From the NCBI GenBank assembly GCA_019058365.1, contig JAHPZE010000001.1, positions 124,001-188,000 of the forward strand: DNA of 64,000 nt, in the 5' to 3' direction. This stretch comes from Promethearchaeota archaeon. GTDB lineage: Archaea; Asgardarchaeota; Lokiarchaeia; Sigyniarchaeales; SOKP01. Of the stretch, positions 34,241-44,559 are shown piece by piece (the stretch's first letter is position 1; each line of letters starts with the position of its first letter). Under the pieces are notes generated by a model, which saw only the letters and a program-made list of their open reading frames with translations, did no database searches and was not told the origin of the DNA. A program made the position numbers and the translations under genes.

Positions 34241-35227
34241 ATGAATTATACTAATAACTTAACATTACAAAATTTGATAATAATGAGAAGAATTCTTGTA
34301 ATAGGTGCAGCAGGTCAAATTGGAAGTGAATTAGTTCCCTTTCTGAGGAATAAATATGGAAATGATAATGTCATTGCTACTGGTAGAAAAACCCCACTTC
34401 TAGAGGGGATTAGAAAATCTGGTCCAGTAATTTATTTAGATGCTTTAGAAAGAAATACACTTTCAAAAGTTTTCTACGAATATGAAATAGATACAATATT
34501 TCATATGGCTTCAATACTTTCAGCCACAGGGGAGAAGATGCCTCAAACTGCGTGGGATATAAATATGAATGGATTAATAAATATTCTTGAAACAAGTAGA
34601 AAATATAATATCAAAACTATAATTTGGCCAAGTTCAATTGCTGCATTTGGACCAACTACTCCAAGAGATAACACACCAAATATTACAGTACTACAACCTA
34701 CAACTATGTATGGTATCACGAAAGTTGCAGGAGAACTCTTAGCAGAGTATTATCATAAAAAATATGGGTTAGACATTCGCTCAATGAGACTTCCTGGAAT
34801 AATTAGTAGTGAAACGCTTCCTGGTGGTGGTACTACAGATTATGCTGTTGAGATATTTTATGAAGCAATTAAGAATAAAAAATATACATGCTTTTTAAAA
34901 GAAGATACAGTATTACCTATGATGTACATGCCGGATTGCCTGAAATGTATGGTCAATCTTTTAGAAGCAGACAATTCAAGATTAAAGCGTAGAGTATATA
35001 ATATAACTGGCATGAGTTTCTCCGCTGGAGAAATTGCAACAGAAATTAAGAAGCATATACCTCAATTTGAAATAGATTATAAACCTGATTTTAGACAAGA
35101 AATTGCAGATTCATGGCCAAAATCGATTGATGATTCGCTTGCTCGTGAAGAATGGGGTTGGAATCCTAGTTATAATCTTAGTTCAATGACAAAAGATATG
35201 ATTGATAAACTAAGTAAAAGACTTTAA
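34241..35227 (+). CDS. L-threonine 3-dehydrogenase, short-chain (epimerase-like) type
   Basis: The protein has 328 residues; GGAG lies seven bases before ATG 34241. An inner Met at codon 15 (MRRILVIGAAGQIGSELVPF) is the alternative start and begins right at the NAD-binding motif. Catalytic parts are WPSSIAAFGPTTPRDNTPNI and TTMYGITKVAGELLAEYYHK with the YxxxK pair. RSMRLPGIISSETLPGGGTT and DYAVEIFYEA fit the bacterial/archaeal SDR-type threonine dehydrogenase rather than a sugar epimerase. It oxidises threonine to 2-amino-3-ketobutyrate for the divergently encoded Kbl. The shared 140-base gap probably holds both promoters. Confidence 0.87.
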   Translation: MNYTNNLTLQNLIIMRRILVIGAAGQIGSELVPFLRNKYGNDNVIATGRKTPLLEGIRKSGPVIYLDALERNTLSKVFYEYEIDTIFHMASILSATGEKMPQTAWDINMNGLINILETSRKYNIKTIIWPSSIAAFGPTTPRDNTPNITVLQPTTMYGITKVAGELLAEYYHKKYGLDIRSMRLPGIISSETLPGGGTTDYAVEIFYEAIKNKKYTCFLKEDTVLPMMYMPDCLKCMVNLLEADNSRLKRRVYNITGMSFSAGEIATEIKKHIPQFEIDYKPDFRQEIADSWPKSIDDSLAREEWGWNPSYNLSSMTKDMIDKLSKRL

Positions 35228-35254
35228 GAGATAATCTTTTAAATTCATCTAAAA

Positions 35255-36346
35255 TTATTTTTTTCTTAATTGTTGCTTTTTATTCATTATTTGTGAAAAT
35301 AAATCTTCTTGCGTCGATGGAGGTCTCATCTCACCTTCTTTTTTTATAAGCTGAATTGCTTCTTCTGGACAAGATGGAACACATACTCCACATCCAATAC
35401 ATCTTTTTTGTATAATTTTTGCTATATTGTTAGTTAGTTTTATTGAATTTATTTGGCATCGATCAACGCACATTCCACACCCCACACATAAATCAGAATT
35501 TATTTCAGCATAGTAATTACTTGAAATAACTCTTGATGGACGTGGGAGTTTCTGTAATTTCGTAAGAATCGCACAGCAACAACCACAACAGCAACATATA
35601 AATTCTGGATTTACTGTATTTCCTGATTGGAAAACTAGTCCATCACTCTCAGCTTGCTGCATAATGCTTAAAACCTCATCTCTACTTATTTGACGTGCCC
35701 ATCCTTGATCTAGAAATAATTGACCTGTTATGCCAAAATAAAAACAAGTCTCCCTTAAAGATGTTTTTTCACATGGTTGTTCATAAAATTCCTTGCTTTG
35801 ACGGCAAACACAATTAGCTACAGTTAAGGGTTCCTCAGAATTTTGAATTATTTGTTTTACTTCATCAAAATTTGCTATATAATTTTCTGGTGTGATGCTT
35901 TGTTGTATCGGGATGGTTCGAAATTGAGAGATTTTTGTACCTAATAACTCTGCACCAAATGTACTCACTAAATATTCATCAAAATCTTCAAAAAATTCTT
36001 TAGTGAGCTTGTTAACTTGATATTCAAAAATACCTACAACTAATGGAAGATTAGCATATAATTTCTTACCATTTTCAATCTTATATTTTATTGTACCTTT
36101 TTTAATCATATTATTAAGCAAATTTTCTAATGATTCGGTTGAAATATGCTTACCCTCAAGACGATCATAAATATTCTCAAGAGGATCATACATCCAATTT
36201 AACTTTGTCGCAATTAAGGCTTCTTTTTCTGAAAAAAGGTGCTTTAATACTTTTAATTCAATACCCATAGTTGTTGCTGGAAACCCTACAGGAAATTGAT
36301 CTAGGTGTATTTGCAAATTACGATATATATCAGTATCATCAAGCAT
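35255..36346 (-). CDS. Multi-cluster 4Fe-4S ferredoxin-like protein with Cys-rich centre
   Basis: The protein has 363 residues. The N-terminal half (~1-130) looks like a helical winged-helix-containing region without cysteines. The middle carries VANCVCRQSKEFYEQPCEK and later FICCCCGCCCAILTKL, an unusual run of cysteines. The C-terminal part is a classic two-cluster ferredoxin: CVGCGMCVDRCQINSIKL and RCIGCGVCVPSCPEEAIQL. Archaeal and clostridial relatives with this layout are annotated only as 4Fe-4S binding proteins. A redox or redox-sensing role is likely. It converges with the threonine dehydrogenase gene and no obvious oxidoreductase partner is next to it. Confidence 0.83.
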   Translation of the reverse strand: MLDDTDIYRNLQIHLDQFPVGFPATTMGIELKVLKHLFSEKEALIATKLNWMYDPLENIYDRLEGKHISTESLENLLNNMIKKGTIKYKIENGKKLYANLPLVVGIFEYQVNKLTKEFFEDFDEYLVSTFGAELLGTKISQFRTIPIQQSITPENYIANFDEVKQIIQNSEEPLTVANCVCRQSKEFYEQPCEKTSLRETCFYFGITGQLFLDQGWARQISRDEVLSIMQQAESDGLVFQSGNTVNPEFICCCCGCCCAILTKLQKLPRPSRVISSNYYAEINSDLCVGCGMCVDRCQINSIKLTNNIAKIIQKRCIGCGVCVPSCPEEAIQLIKKEGEMRPPSTQEDLFSQIMNKKQQLRKK

Positions 36347-36427
36347 TTTTGTATATTATAAGAAAAGGTAATAAGTCTAATATAATGGTTAAATAATATT
36401 CATCATATGGTTTTTTAAATGTAATTA

Positions 36428-37216
36428 ATGAAGGTTGAAAAATTTATGAAAATTGTTTTTCATGAAAAATATTATAATTCTGAATATGCTTGGGATCCTG
36501 CAGCTTCTGCAGGACGATTAGAAGGAATTATGGATAAAATTTCCGAAAACAAAGAATTTGAAATAATTACTCCTAATCCAGCGGCAGAAGAAGATATTTT
36601 AAGAGCTCATACTCAAAGGCATCTCCAAAATATAAAGAAAGACAAGTTATTATTTGAATTAGCTTCCTTAGCTGCTGGAGGAGCAATTTTAGCTGCTGAA
36701 GAAGGGTATAAAGGTAATCCAACATTTGCCGTTATTAGACCTCCAGGTCATCACGCTTCAGCGGATTCTTGTTGGGGATTCTGTTATTTTAATAATATAA
36801 GCATAAGTTTATTAAGGCTTTATTCAGAAGGTAAGATAAAATCTGCTTTTATTTTAGATTTTGACTTGCATACGGGAGATGGTAACATAAATATATTAAC
36901 AAATAGAAATGATGATTTTAGAGTGAAAATTCTTAACCCTGATTCGAGTGGACGAGCTGGATATCTCAAAGAGGTTGAACAATACATTGAAAATTTAACC
37001 AATATTGATATATTCGTTGCGAGCGCAGGATTCGACCAAGGTATTGAAGATTGGGGTCACCTTTTATACCCAGAAGATTATTATGAATTGGGTAATTTGA
37101 TGAAAATCCATTCTAAAAAGCTATGTAAGGGAAGGCGATATGCTTTATTAGAAGGAGGTTACAATCATAATGTATTACCAAATAATCTTATATCCTTTTG
37201 CGAGGGATTTAAATAG
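36428..37216 (+). CDS. Histone deacetylase-fold enzyme (acetylpolyamine/AcuC-like)
   Basis: The protein has 262 residues, shorter than the ~340 of many class-II-like members. A second in-frame ATG at 36446, preceded by AAGGTTGA, gives MKIVFHEKYYNSEYAWDPAA and may be the true start. The catalytic signature is complete: RPPGHHASADSCWGFCYFNN, the zinc ligands in ILDFDLHTGDGN, ASAGFDQG, and LEGGYNHNVL near the end. These zinc enzymes remove acetyl groups from lysines or polyamines. No archaeal histone gene is visible in this window, so the substrate is open. Confidence 0.88.
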   Translation: MKVEKFMKIVFHEKYYNSEYAWDPAASAGRLEGIMDKISENKEFEIITPNPAAEEDILRAHTQRHLQNIKKDKLLFELASLAAGGAILAAEEGYKGNPTFAVIRPPGHHASADSCWGFCYFNNISISLLRLYSEGKIKSAFILDFDLHTGDGNINILTNRNDDFRVKILNPDSSGRAGYLKEVEQYIENLTNIDIFVASAGFDQGIEDWGHLLYPEDYYELGNLMKIHSKKLCKGRRYALLEGGYNHNVLPNNLISFCEGFK

Positions 37217-37267
37217 ATTTAATTTAAAAATGATGAAAATTGATTAACTTTTTATCAATTTACGTGG

Positions 37268-40200
37268 TTAAGAATTTGATTGGTTATTTTTAAAATCGAC
37301 AGGAATTATTATCTTATTATCAATTAAAGAATGCAAACCCCCATAAATTAAATCTGTATTCTCCTCGCCAATTTCTTGAATTATTCTATCTATTGTGAAC
37401 TCTTTATTATATTTGGTTAAAGTTATTATTACATTAAGGACTCGAGACTCCATTGATTCTAATTCGCGACTTTTTTTCATAGATTCTATATAGACTTCTC
37501 CTTGATTTAACTTAAAAGGCTTATTATAAAATAAAAATAAGAACTTGTTCATTAAAATTTCAATATCATCTTCAAATTCGATAGCTTTTCCTTTATAATC
37601 TTCTATTTCTTCTGAAAACTTAGAGCATATTTCAACTGTTAATATATATAACTGATTTTTTAATTTCTCTGAAGATGCATCTTTAAGGATCAGAAGAGTT
37701 CTTAGACATTGATAATCACAAATAAGTAAATGGAAAAATTTAAAATTCAATTCAATAATATGTTCAGCATATTTTTCTATATGTTTTTTTTTCTCTTTTA
37801 ATGACTCAGCTATAATACTTTGTTCACCAAACAAAGTAATTGCCTGAATAAAACCAGAAATAAGAATATTTTCCTCAAAATTAAATTCAGAAACATTGTT
37901 TGTGAAAAATGGCATACCACTGTTTTTTTGAATAAGCATAATTCCTTGAATATTCTTAAGATCTTTAAACTCCTGAATCTTATCTAAAAATAGTCGTTCT
38001 TTTTCTCTTTTCCTCGGTAAGAATATATAACTTCTTGCAATTAAAGCGCTAAAAACCCCTATTACACTTAAAAGCACTATTGCTATTACCCAGATTAAAT
38101 AACTATTATCTGGAGTTTGTTTTTGTAATACTACTAAAAGAAAAGATGATTCTGTTGCTTTATAATATCCTCCCTCAACAGATATTATAAGCTTTACGTT
38201 ATAACTTCCCGAAGCGCTACTTGGAATATTCAATTGAATTTGGTAAGTCCCATTACCTAAATTTTCAAATTCACTTATATCATATTTCCAAGAGAATAAA
38301 ATGTTAGCAGTTGAAATTAAATTTCCAGAATTTTGTTCCGTTAAGTTTATTTTAATTAATTTTGTGCTTCCTGCATACACATCAAGAGAAGCTTCGAAAC
38401 CCATAGTGCCTACAGAAATCTCTACATAATCTACTCTTATTGTAAGTATCTCTGAAATAAAGACGTAGTTTTCTTTTTCAACTGAAACTGTTAAGTAATG
38501 AGTTCCAACAGATAGGGCTCCCGAGCTAAAAATAGTATAATATCGTTGTCCACTTTCATCTAAGACTCTTGAAATCGCTGATCCATTCAAATTCACAATA
38601 GCACCAGAAATAAAAAGATTTGATAAAGAATCTCTATATAGAATAGTAATATTTAAAGCCATATTCCATTGAATTACTATAGTTTTATCAGCAGTTCTAT
38701 CTACTTGATTCAAATAAATTTCCATATAAGTTGGATTTTCCTCTATAATTACATATATACTTTCGAATGCTGTTTGATATCCAGGATGGCTTAATTGAAA
38801 GAATATTGTATAGTAATCTAATGAAAGATTGCTAGTAGAAAAATATACTATAAAACCGTCAGCAACGGGAGAGATCACATAAGATGATGCCCATGTCACA
38901 TTTAAGGTAGCTCCTGTAATTATCTCCCCCATTCCCGCATCTGTATAATTGACTTTTAGATAGAAGCTTTCATTAAATAAAACATTAACTATAGTCTGAT
39001 TTAGATTTACTTCAGTAGCTATAGGTTGTACTTGTAACGAGATAAAACCAGAAGTACTTCCATAACTGGTTTTATTAACAAAAATAGTAATTGTAAAAAC
39101 CTCTATGATACCTTGAGAGGGTATATTATAAGTAGAAAAGTTTAGTTCAAAATTACCATTAGAACCTAAAACTGAATATGGATTTATCCAATTAGTAGTA
39201 ATGTTTGCATCACCAGGTAATAAAGTACCAGAAATCGCTCCAGTAACATTTATCTGGCAAATAGCATAATCATTTGCCATAGCACTAATAATAGTATGTG
39301 GGACCTCTAATGCGATTGGTTGATTTATTATTTTTAACTGAATAAGATTTCTAACAGACTGATTCTCATAGTAATTTTTTGAAGCATTGAATGAAAAGTA
39401 ATAATTTCCCGCTTCTCGTCCACTTGTATCAACATCAATAACATAAATTCCTGATCCAGTATAAATCATAGTTCCAAAAGTCCCAAAAGTAGAGTTATAA
39501 GTTATTGTCGCAAAATCAATGTATTTATTAAAATCTGAATCCATATACTTTACTCTTATTAAAAGTGGCTCTCCAGAAACTCTCTCTATATAAGAATTTA
39601 TAGCAGTTAGATTTGTATGATGCCACACATTAAACAAAAATTGAGAAAATCCTACTTTATCTCTACTTAAAATAGATTGATTATTTGTCCAAATTATACT
39701 TACTTGATATGTACCGACCGACATATTTTCTCCAACAGTAAAATTGCCAAAATCTACATTATTGGATAATGGTTCTTTTTGAAGTTTCTTGAAAATTGTG
39801 CCATTAGGATATTCAATTGTGCAATTTATTTGTGTATTTGTCAAAGAAATTGTATTGTTTAAAGTTGCATTAATATGAAATGTTTCCCCATATGTAATAT
39901 TAAATTGTTCATTAAAGAATGTTCCATTCCAAACAAACACACTCCCTTTAGTAATATAATTTTGCCCACTCGCCTGAAAGGTCCATAAACCAGAACTTAA
40001 TTGTCCCTGGGGGATTTTCATATTTGTTGATCCAAACTCAATTCCCGTACAGCTTCCTATTTTTTCCACATTATATCCATCTAAAATAGAAGTGATATTC
40101 CAGTCGTTGGGCTTATAGATCTCAGCCCAGTTATTAAAATAACTATAAGGAATTGAAAAAGAGCATTCTGTTTGCCAATTTATTTCATTATTAATTACAT

Positions 40201-41308
40201 AAGTGGAACCTATTTGTCCATCAATTGTAGAATTAAAAATTTTAACTGCTTCTGAAGTAATTGTTATATTATAAATTTCTAAATCTTCTGTATATGATGC
40301 ATTTTTTGATATAGTGAATTTAATATCACTTGTTTCAGTTCTACTTCTTTCTACATCTATAAAGGTTTTCCCCTTACCAAAAGTAATATTTTCGTAGGAA
40401 TATTCTTGATCAAATTCAATATCTTTTGTTATTATCAAATTTTGCTGGTTAGGTTTTGTCCAAAGACTAAATTTAATATCATCAAGATACAAAATTTGGT
40501 CTTTAATTGCAGTACTAGTTGCATCATCTACAAATACTCCTGCCTGTATTGTAATATTTTCAGGAATTAGTTGACCAACTTCTGACATATCATAAGTTAA
40601 ACTGATTTGGTGCCAATAGTCTAATCCTATAGATAAATTAGAAAAACTTACAGAAATATTTTTCTCAATACCACCAATATTAATAGAAATAAAAGCACTA
40701 ATGTTGGGAGACGGTGTTGCTGGATTGATTATATTATACATATAATTCATAGATAAAGTTGCTATTGTATTTGAAGATGGTATTTCTGGGATAGAAAAGT
40801 TTTCTTCGAAATAACCAAAATCTCCTTTAGAAAGAGGTTGTTGTTTAATGACTTTTATTGAAACATTTGCGGGTTGCCAAGGGTTTTTACTAATAATTGC
40901 AGGCTTAGAAGTAGTATATTCCCACGGGTTTTCACCAATATCAAAAGAGCCATTTATTACCCAGTCCTTTTTATGAGATACTCCATCATAATAGATTGTA
41001 ACATTTTTAGAAATCCAATCCTCCAATAATGTAAAGCTGACATTTTTAGGTAATGATAAAGGGAGAAAGGTGTTAGAAATAGTAGCATGTTGATATACCA
41101 ACAAAGGTTTCGCATTTGGACCATTCGAATTTATTTTAAGATTTTTAAAATCATTCAAATTATCATTAAATTGCTTTTTTTTATTGAAACGACTAAGAGA
41201 AATTGAAGAGTTAATTGGGTTTATACAGCTTAAAATTACTGAAATTGAAAATAGGAATATTAAAACCTTAGTTCTTTTCCTTTTTGAAATCCTGAGGTTG
41301 AACTCCAT
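37268..41308 (-). CDS. Giant receptor-like surface protein with cytoplasmic longin-like tail
   Basis: The protein has 1346 residues. It starts with a signal peptide (TKVLIFLFSISVILSC) and runs for ~1050 residues of beta-rich, Asn/Ser/Thr-rich sequence with many N-glycosylation sites and repeated Ig/cadherin-like segments (for example YYTIFSSGALSVGTHYLTVS). One membrane helix follows (YLIWVIAIVLLSVIGVFSAL, ~1072-1096), then a 250-residue cytoplasmic tail. The tail has a longin/roadblock-like part (NIQGIMLIQKNSGMPFFTNN, ILISGFIQAITLFG) and a helical winged-helix-like end (VLNVIITLTKYNKEFTIDRI). This matches the stand-alone protein encoded at 711. The layout suggests outside-in signalling or surface anchoring to an internal GTPase system. 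The ligand is unknown. Confidence 0.75.
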   Translation of the reverse strand: MEFNLRISKRKRTKVLIFLFSISVILSCINPINSSISLSRFNKKKQFNDNLNDFKNLKINSNGPNAKPLLVYQHATISNTFLPLSLPKNVSFTLLEDWISKNVTIYYDGVSHKKDWVINGSFDIGENPWEYTTSKPAIISKNPWQPANVSIKVIKQQPLSKGDFGYFEENFSIPEIPSSNTIATLSMNYMYNIINPATPSPNISAFISINIGGIEKNISVSFSNLSIGLDYWHQISLTYDMSEVGQLIPENITIQAGVFVDDATSTAIKDQILYLDDIKFSLWTKPNQQNLIITKDIEFDQEYSYENITFGKGKTFIDVERSRTETSDIKFTISKNASYTEDLEIYNITITSEAVKIFNSTIDGQIGSTYVINNEINWQTECSFSIPYSYFNNWAEIYKPNDWNITSILDGYNVEKIGSCTGIEFGSTNMKIPQGQLSSGLWTFQASGQNYITKGSVFVWNGTFFNEQFNITYGETFHINATLNNTISLTNTQINCTIEYPNGTIFKKLQKEPLSNNVDFGNFTVGENMSVGTYQVSIIWTNNQSILSRDKVGFSQFLFNVWHHTNLTAINSYIERVSGEPLLIRVKYMDSDFNKYIDFATITYNSTFGTFGTMIYTGSGIYVIDVDTSGREAGNYYFSFNASKNYYENQSVRNLIQLKIINQPIALEVPHTIISAMANDYAICQINVTGAISGTLLPGDANITTNWINPYSVLGSNGNFELNFSTYNIPSQGIIEVFTITIFVNKTSYGSTSGFISLQVQPIATEVNLNQTIVNVLFNESFYLKVNYTDAGMGEIITGATLNVTWASSYVISPVADGFIVYFSTSNLSLDYYTIFFQLSHPGYQTAFESIYVIIEENPTYMEIYLNQVDRTADKTIVIQWNMALNITILYRDSLSNLFISGAIVNLNGSAISRVLDESGQRYYTIFSSGALSVGTHYLTVSVEKENYVFISEILTIRVDYVEISVGTMGFEASLDVYAGSTKLIKINLTEQNSGNLISTANILFSWKYDISEFENLGNGTYQIQLNIPSSASGSYNVKLIISVEGGYYKATESSFLLVVLQKQTPDNSYLIWVIAIVLLSVIGVFSALIARSYIFLPRKREKERLFLDKIQEFKDLKNIQGIMLIQKNSGMPFFTNNVSEFNFEENILISGFIQAITLFGEQSIIAESLKEKKKHIEKYAEHIIELNFKFFHLLICDYQCLRTLLILKDASSEKLKNQLYILTVEICSKFSEEIEDYKGKAIEFEDDIEILMNKFLFLFYNKPFKLNQGEVYIESMKKSRELESMESRVLNVIITLTKYNKEFTIDRIIQEIGEENTDLIYGGLHSLIDNKIIIPVDFKNNQSNS

Positions 41309-41604
41309 AGGTAAGAATTAATTTTTTTTTAGCTTTTTATGTTAAATATCTCGATTCTCTCTTTTAAATGAATCTTTCTAGTTTATTATGTATCTACTTG
41401 TAAATTGAATTATTAAAATATATAGATAATATTTTATTAGGATTTATAAATATGAATTCGAATATTTGTCTAAAATGTAGGAATTTTTATCTTAAAAATC
41501 AAATTAACGTTGAAATAAAAACATTTCTAAGTTTTATATAATTTTATTTGAAAAAAAGGAATTAAAAAGAATTAGATTTAAAGGAAATATACTGTATCAA
41601 AATT

Positions 41605-42735
41605 TTAGGATTTATTATCTTTAAAATATTGTAATATTTTCTTTATACATCCAAATGAACTTTTTATTTTAGTAATATCGCAATTATAGGTAATATTATA
41701 AAGAACAATATGTTTCAAGCCAGATTTCGCATAATCTTCTATTTTAGATATAATCTCATCTGGTGTGCCATGTAAAAAACTTTCATCGCACAAATTTGCT
41801 GGGATCTTACCAAAAGCTTCAAGCATAGTTTCTCGGTCGTAGTTTGTAGGGATATAGTCAAGAAGGCCGTAAAAATCTTTGCCGAATGGATGTGAAATAC
41901 CAAATTTTTCAAAATATTCATTTGATTGAATTAAACTATAGTTTTTTACATAAGCGGATTCTAATAGTTTATCACATTCACTATGATCTTCATCAATAAT
42001 TAAATTGCACCATAAGCCGGGTGTAATATCTTCTGGATTGCGTCCTGCTTTTTTTGCTGAATTCTGAATAATATCAAGCTTTTCTTTATATGTTTTAGGA
42101 TTAAAGTTGGATGGTATCCAACCATCTCCTAGTCTCCCCGCCAATTCACACATTTTAGGGCCATGTGCCGCGATCCATATAGGAGGATATTTTTTTTCTT
42201 CATAGGGTTTTATAGAAAGAACAGCATTTTTTAATTTCCAAAATTTCCCATTAAAACTGACTTTTCCTTCATTTTCCCAGAGGAGTTTTATTATTTTTAT
42301 TGCTTCTTCCAATCTGCTAACCGGTTTCTCCCATTTTATACCATAAGGAATGATATTTTCCCCTTCACCGGTACCAATGCCAAGAATTGATCGCCCTTTT
42401 GATATATGATCCAACGTTAAAAAGGTTTGGGCTAGCACAGCTGGATGTCTCCTAAAAGTCTCTGTAACACTCGTACCCAATTTAATATTTTTAGTATTCC
42501 ACGCTGCCACTGACATTACAGAATAAACATCGTAAAAATCGTGTGGACTATTCTGAATTGTTGACATTTCAATAAGGTCTGGAGTCCAAATTGATTCTGG
42601 AATCCAACCCATTAAATGATCTGCAAACCATACTGAATCGTAACCACTATTCTCGATTCTCTTTATGGTTTCAATACCTCTATCAAAAGGCGGGATAAAT
42701 GTACCCTCTGTCCCGAATTTTATATCTATATCCAT
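41605..42735 (-). CDS. F420-type LLM-class oxidoreductase
   Basis: The protein has 376 residues with the TIM-barrel of the luciferase-like/F420-dependent family. Seen are FGTEGTFIPPFDRGIETI, SVWFADHLMGWIPESIW, LGTSVTETFRRHPAVLAQTF, ISKGRSILGIGTGEGEN and a late IWIAAHGPKMCELAGRLGDG. The closest named relatives are F420-dependent glucose-6-phosphate dehydrogenase and methylene-tetrahydromethanopterin reductase. The overall pattern alone cannot decide between them. It uses F420 or FMN as hydride carrier. It is divergent from a second LLM gene at 42895, suggesting a related but distinct pair. Confidence 0.87.
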   Translation of the reverse strand: MDIDIKFGTEGTFIPPFDRGIETIKRIENSGYDSVWFADHLMGWIPESIWTPDLIEMSTIQNSPHDFYDVYSVMSVAAWNTKNIKLGTSVTETFRRHPAVLAQTFLTLDHISKGRSILGIGTGEGENIIPYGIKWEKPVSRLEEAIKIIKLLWENEGKVSFNGKFWKLKNAVLSIKPYEEKKYPPIWIAAHGPKMCELAGRLGDGWIPSNFNPKTYKEKLDIIQNSAKKAGRNPEDITPGLWCNLIIDEDHSECDKLLESAYVKNYSLIQSNEYFEKFGISHPFGKDFYGLLDYIPTNYDRETMLEAFGKIPANLCDESFLHGTPDEIISKIEDYAKSGLKHIVLYNITYNCDITKIKSSFGCIKKILQYFKDNKS

Positions 42736-42894
42736 TTTATCACTTCTATATATTTTCTTATTATGATAAAGAAATTCTAAAAATTTTATAAATCTCTTGA
42801 ATTTTTACATTTATCAAAAGAATTGAATGAAAATATAAATTTAGATTAAGTTTTTTTAAAATATTAATAATAATAGAGGAGTTTGATTAGAATC

Positions 42895-43938
42895 ATGAAG
42901 TTTAGTTTTCATATCCCTGTACCAACGCCTCGTCTTGAATATATGTTCGAAGGAACAAAAAAGGCTGAAGAGTGTGGTTTTTTTGGTGTTTTTTATGCTG
43001 ATCATACAGTAATGTTACCTCCCGGTCCAGGAACATGCTATGATGCATATTGTTTTTTAACATCTTTAGCCATGATAACAAAAAAAATTAAATTATGTAC
43101 TGGTGTTTCTGATTGTCATCGCTTTCATCCAGCACTAATGGCACATAAAGTAGCTACAGTAGATCAAATATCTAATGGGAGAGTTATGATAGGGCTTGGA
43201 GCAGGAGAGGCAATGAATATTGACATGTATGGTTTAGATAGAAACAAATCTGTTTCAAAGTTACGAGAATATATTATCTTATTGAGGGAATTTTGGACCA
43301 AGAAAAAAGTCAATAGAAACAGTGAATTCTGGGGAGAAATAAAAAAAGCTTATATTCAAATAAAACCAATTCAGAAAAGTCCACCCATTTATATTGCTGG
43401 CAATGGACCAAAAACACGTCAAATAACTGGAGAATTAGCAGATGGATGGTATCCACTATATCAACCACCATGGCTCTATAAGGAGAAACAAAAAGAGGTT
43501 TTTGATGCAGCAAAAGCAGCTGGTAGAGATCCTACTAAGATTGATTATGTTTATGATTGTTTTGTAGCTATTGATAACGATGATCCGGAGAATGCTATAA
43601 AAAGATGTGAATTCTTTAAATCTTCGTATTTATTAAATTCCTTTATTACAAACGAGGCATATCCTAACTTAGATTTACCAGAAGATATTAATGTTCATGA
43701 TTTTGAAATGAACAGTATAAATTCAATGGATTATTTAGAGAATTTAGATAGACTCCCCGAAACAATTTTGCAAGATACGAATTGTTTAGGTACAGTTGAT
43801 GATGTTATTTCAAGCATAGAAAAATATAAACACGCAGGAGCTACACATATGAGTTTAATGAATCGAGGGCCTGATACGAATAAAGTTTATGAAATATTTC
43901 GAGATAAAATAATACCATACTTTAAAGAATTAGATTAA
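42895..43938 (+). CDS. F420-type LLM-class oxidoreductase, second copy
   Basis: The protein has 347 residues from ATG 42895. A TTG twelve bases upstream is in frame, but it lies almost on top of the AGGAG site, so the ATG is preferred. The barrel motifs are FSFHIPVPTPRLEYMFEG, FGVFYADHTVMLPPGPGT, CTGVSDCHRFHPALMAHKVA, ISNGRVMIGLGAGEAMNID and PIYIAGNGPKTRQITGELAD. It is a paralogue of the divergent gene at 41605, with clear similarity but many differences around the substrate pocket. The 3' end overlaps the converging acetyltransferase gene by 4 bases. Confidence 0.87.
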   Translation: MKFSFHIPVPTPRLEYMFEGTKKAEECGFFGVFYADHTVMLPPGPGTCYDAYCFLTSLAMITKKIKLCTGVSDCHRFHPALMAHKVATVDQISNGRVMIGLGAGEAMNIDMYGLDRNKSVSKLREYIILLREFWTKKKVNRNSEFWGEIKKAYIQIKPIQKSPPIYIAGNGPKTRQITGELADGWYPLYQPPWLYKEKQKEVFDAAKAAGRDPTKIDYVYDCFVAIDNDDPENAIKRCEFFKSSYLLNSFITNEAYPNLDLPEDINVHDFEMNSINSMDYLENLDRLPETILQDTNCLGTVDDVISSIEKYKHAGATHMSLMNRGPDTNKVYEIFRDKIIPYFKELD

Positions 43939-44480
43939 ACCATTTTTTTCTTTCTCCATTCTTCTGCTAAGATCCCCATTAGTATCGCATCATGGTAACT
44001 GCCATTAATCCAAATAGATTGTCGTTTTCTTCCTTCTTCGATGAATCCAACCTTTTTATAACTCTTTAAAGCACTAATATTGAAATCATAAGTATATAAT
44101 TCAATTCTATTTAAATTTACAGTATCAAATCCATATTCAAGTAATAGTTCCATTGCTTCAGTCCCAAATCCTTTATTTTGAAACTCTTTTTCTCCAATTA
44201 CGATTCCAACTTCCCCAACTCTATTTTTACAGTCAATTTTATGGATTCCACAATTTCCAATTAGCTTTTCTGAACCTTCTTCATTAGGAATGACAATTGA
44301 AAAATGAATACTATCTTCTCGGTTTTTTAGATTTTCCATCCATTCTTCTTCAGCCATTCTAGTCATTGGACGATACGCTATAAGATATTGAGTAATCTCA
44401 GGATCATTAAACCATCTTAGAAATGAATCTACATATTCTCTTTTAATCGGACCTAATTTTACTCTTTCTCCTTTTAACAT
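43935..44480 (-). CDS. GNAT-family N-acetyltransferase (RimJ/RimL type)
   Basis: The protein has 181 residues. It begins with the RimJ/RimL-like MLKGERVKLGPIKREYVDSF and shows the acetyl-CoA pyrophosphate loop in IGEKEFQNKGFGTEAMELLL, followed by NLNRIELYTYDFNISALKSY and KKVGFIEEGRKR. It transfers an acetyl group from acetyl-CoA to an amine, often a protein N-terminus or a small molecule. The acceptor is not deducible. It ends convergently with the LLM oxidoreductase and stands alone otherwise. Confidence 0.9.
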   Translation of the reverse strand: MLKGERVKLGPIKREYVDSFLRWFNDPEITQYLIAYRPMTRMAEEEWMENLKNREDSIHFSIVIPNEEGSEKLIGNCGIHKIDCKNRVGEVGIVIGEKEFQNKGFGTEAMELLLEYGFDTVNLNRIELYTYDFNISALKSYKKVGFIEEGRKRQSIWINGSYHDAILMGILAEEWRKKKMV

Positions 44481-44559
44481 GGAATAAAATAATCCAGTTT
44501 ATATTAAAAAATTATCCATTTTCATCAATTTTAAAAATAAAGAAAAGAAAAAGATGATT

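Noticed and set aside
41452..41541. A 29-codon plus-strand frame with a C-x-x-C pair in the gap before the LLM gene
   Set aside because: There is no ribosome site and only one metal half-motif. The 41309-41604 gap otherwise looks non-coding.
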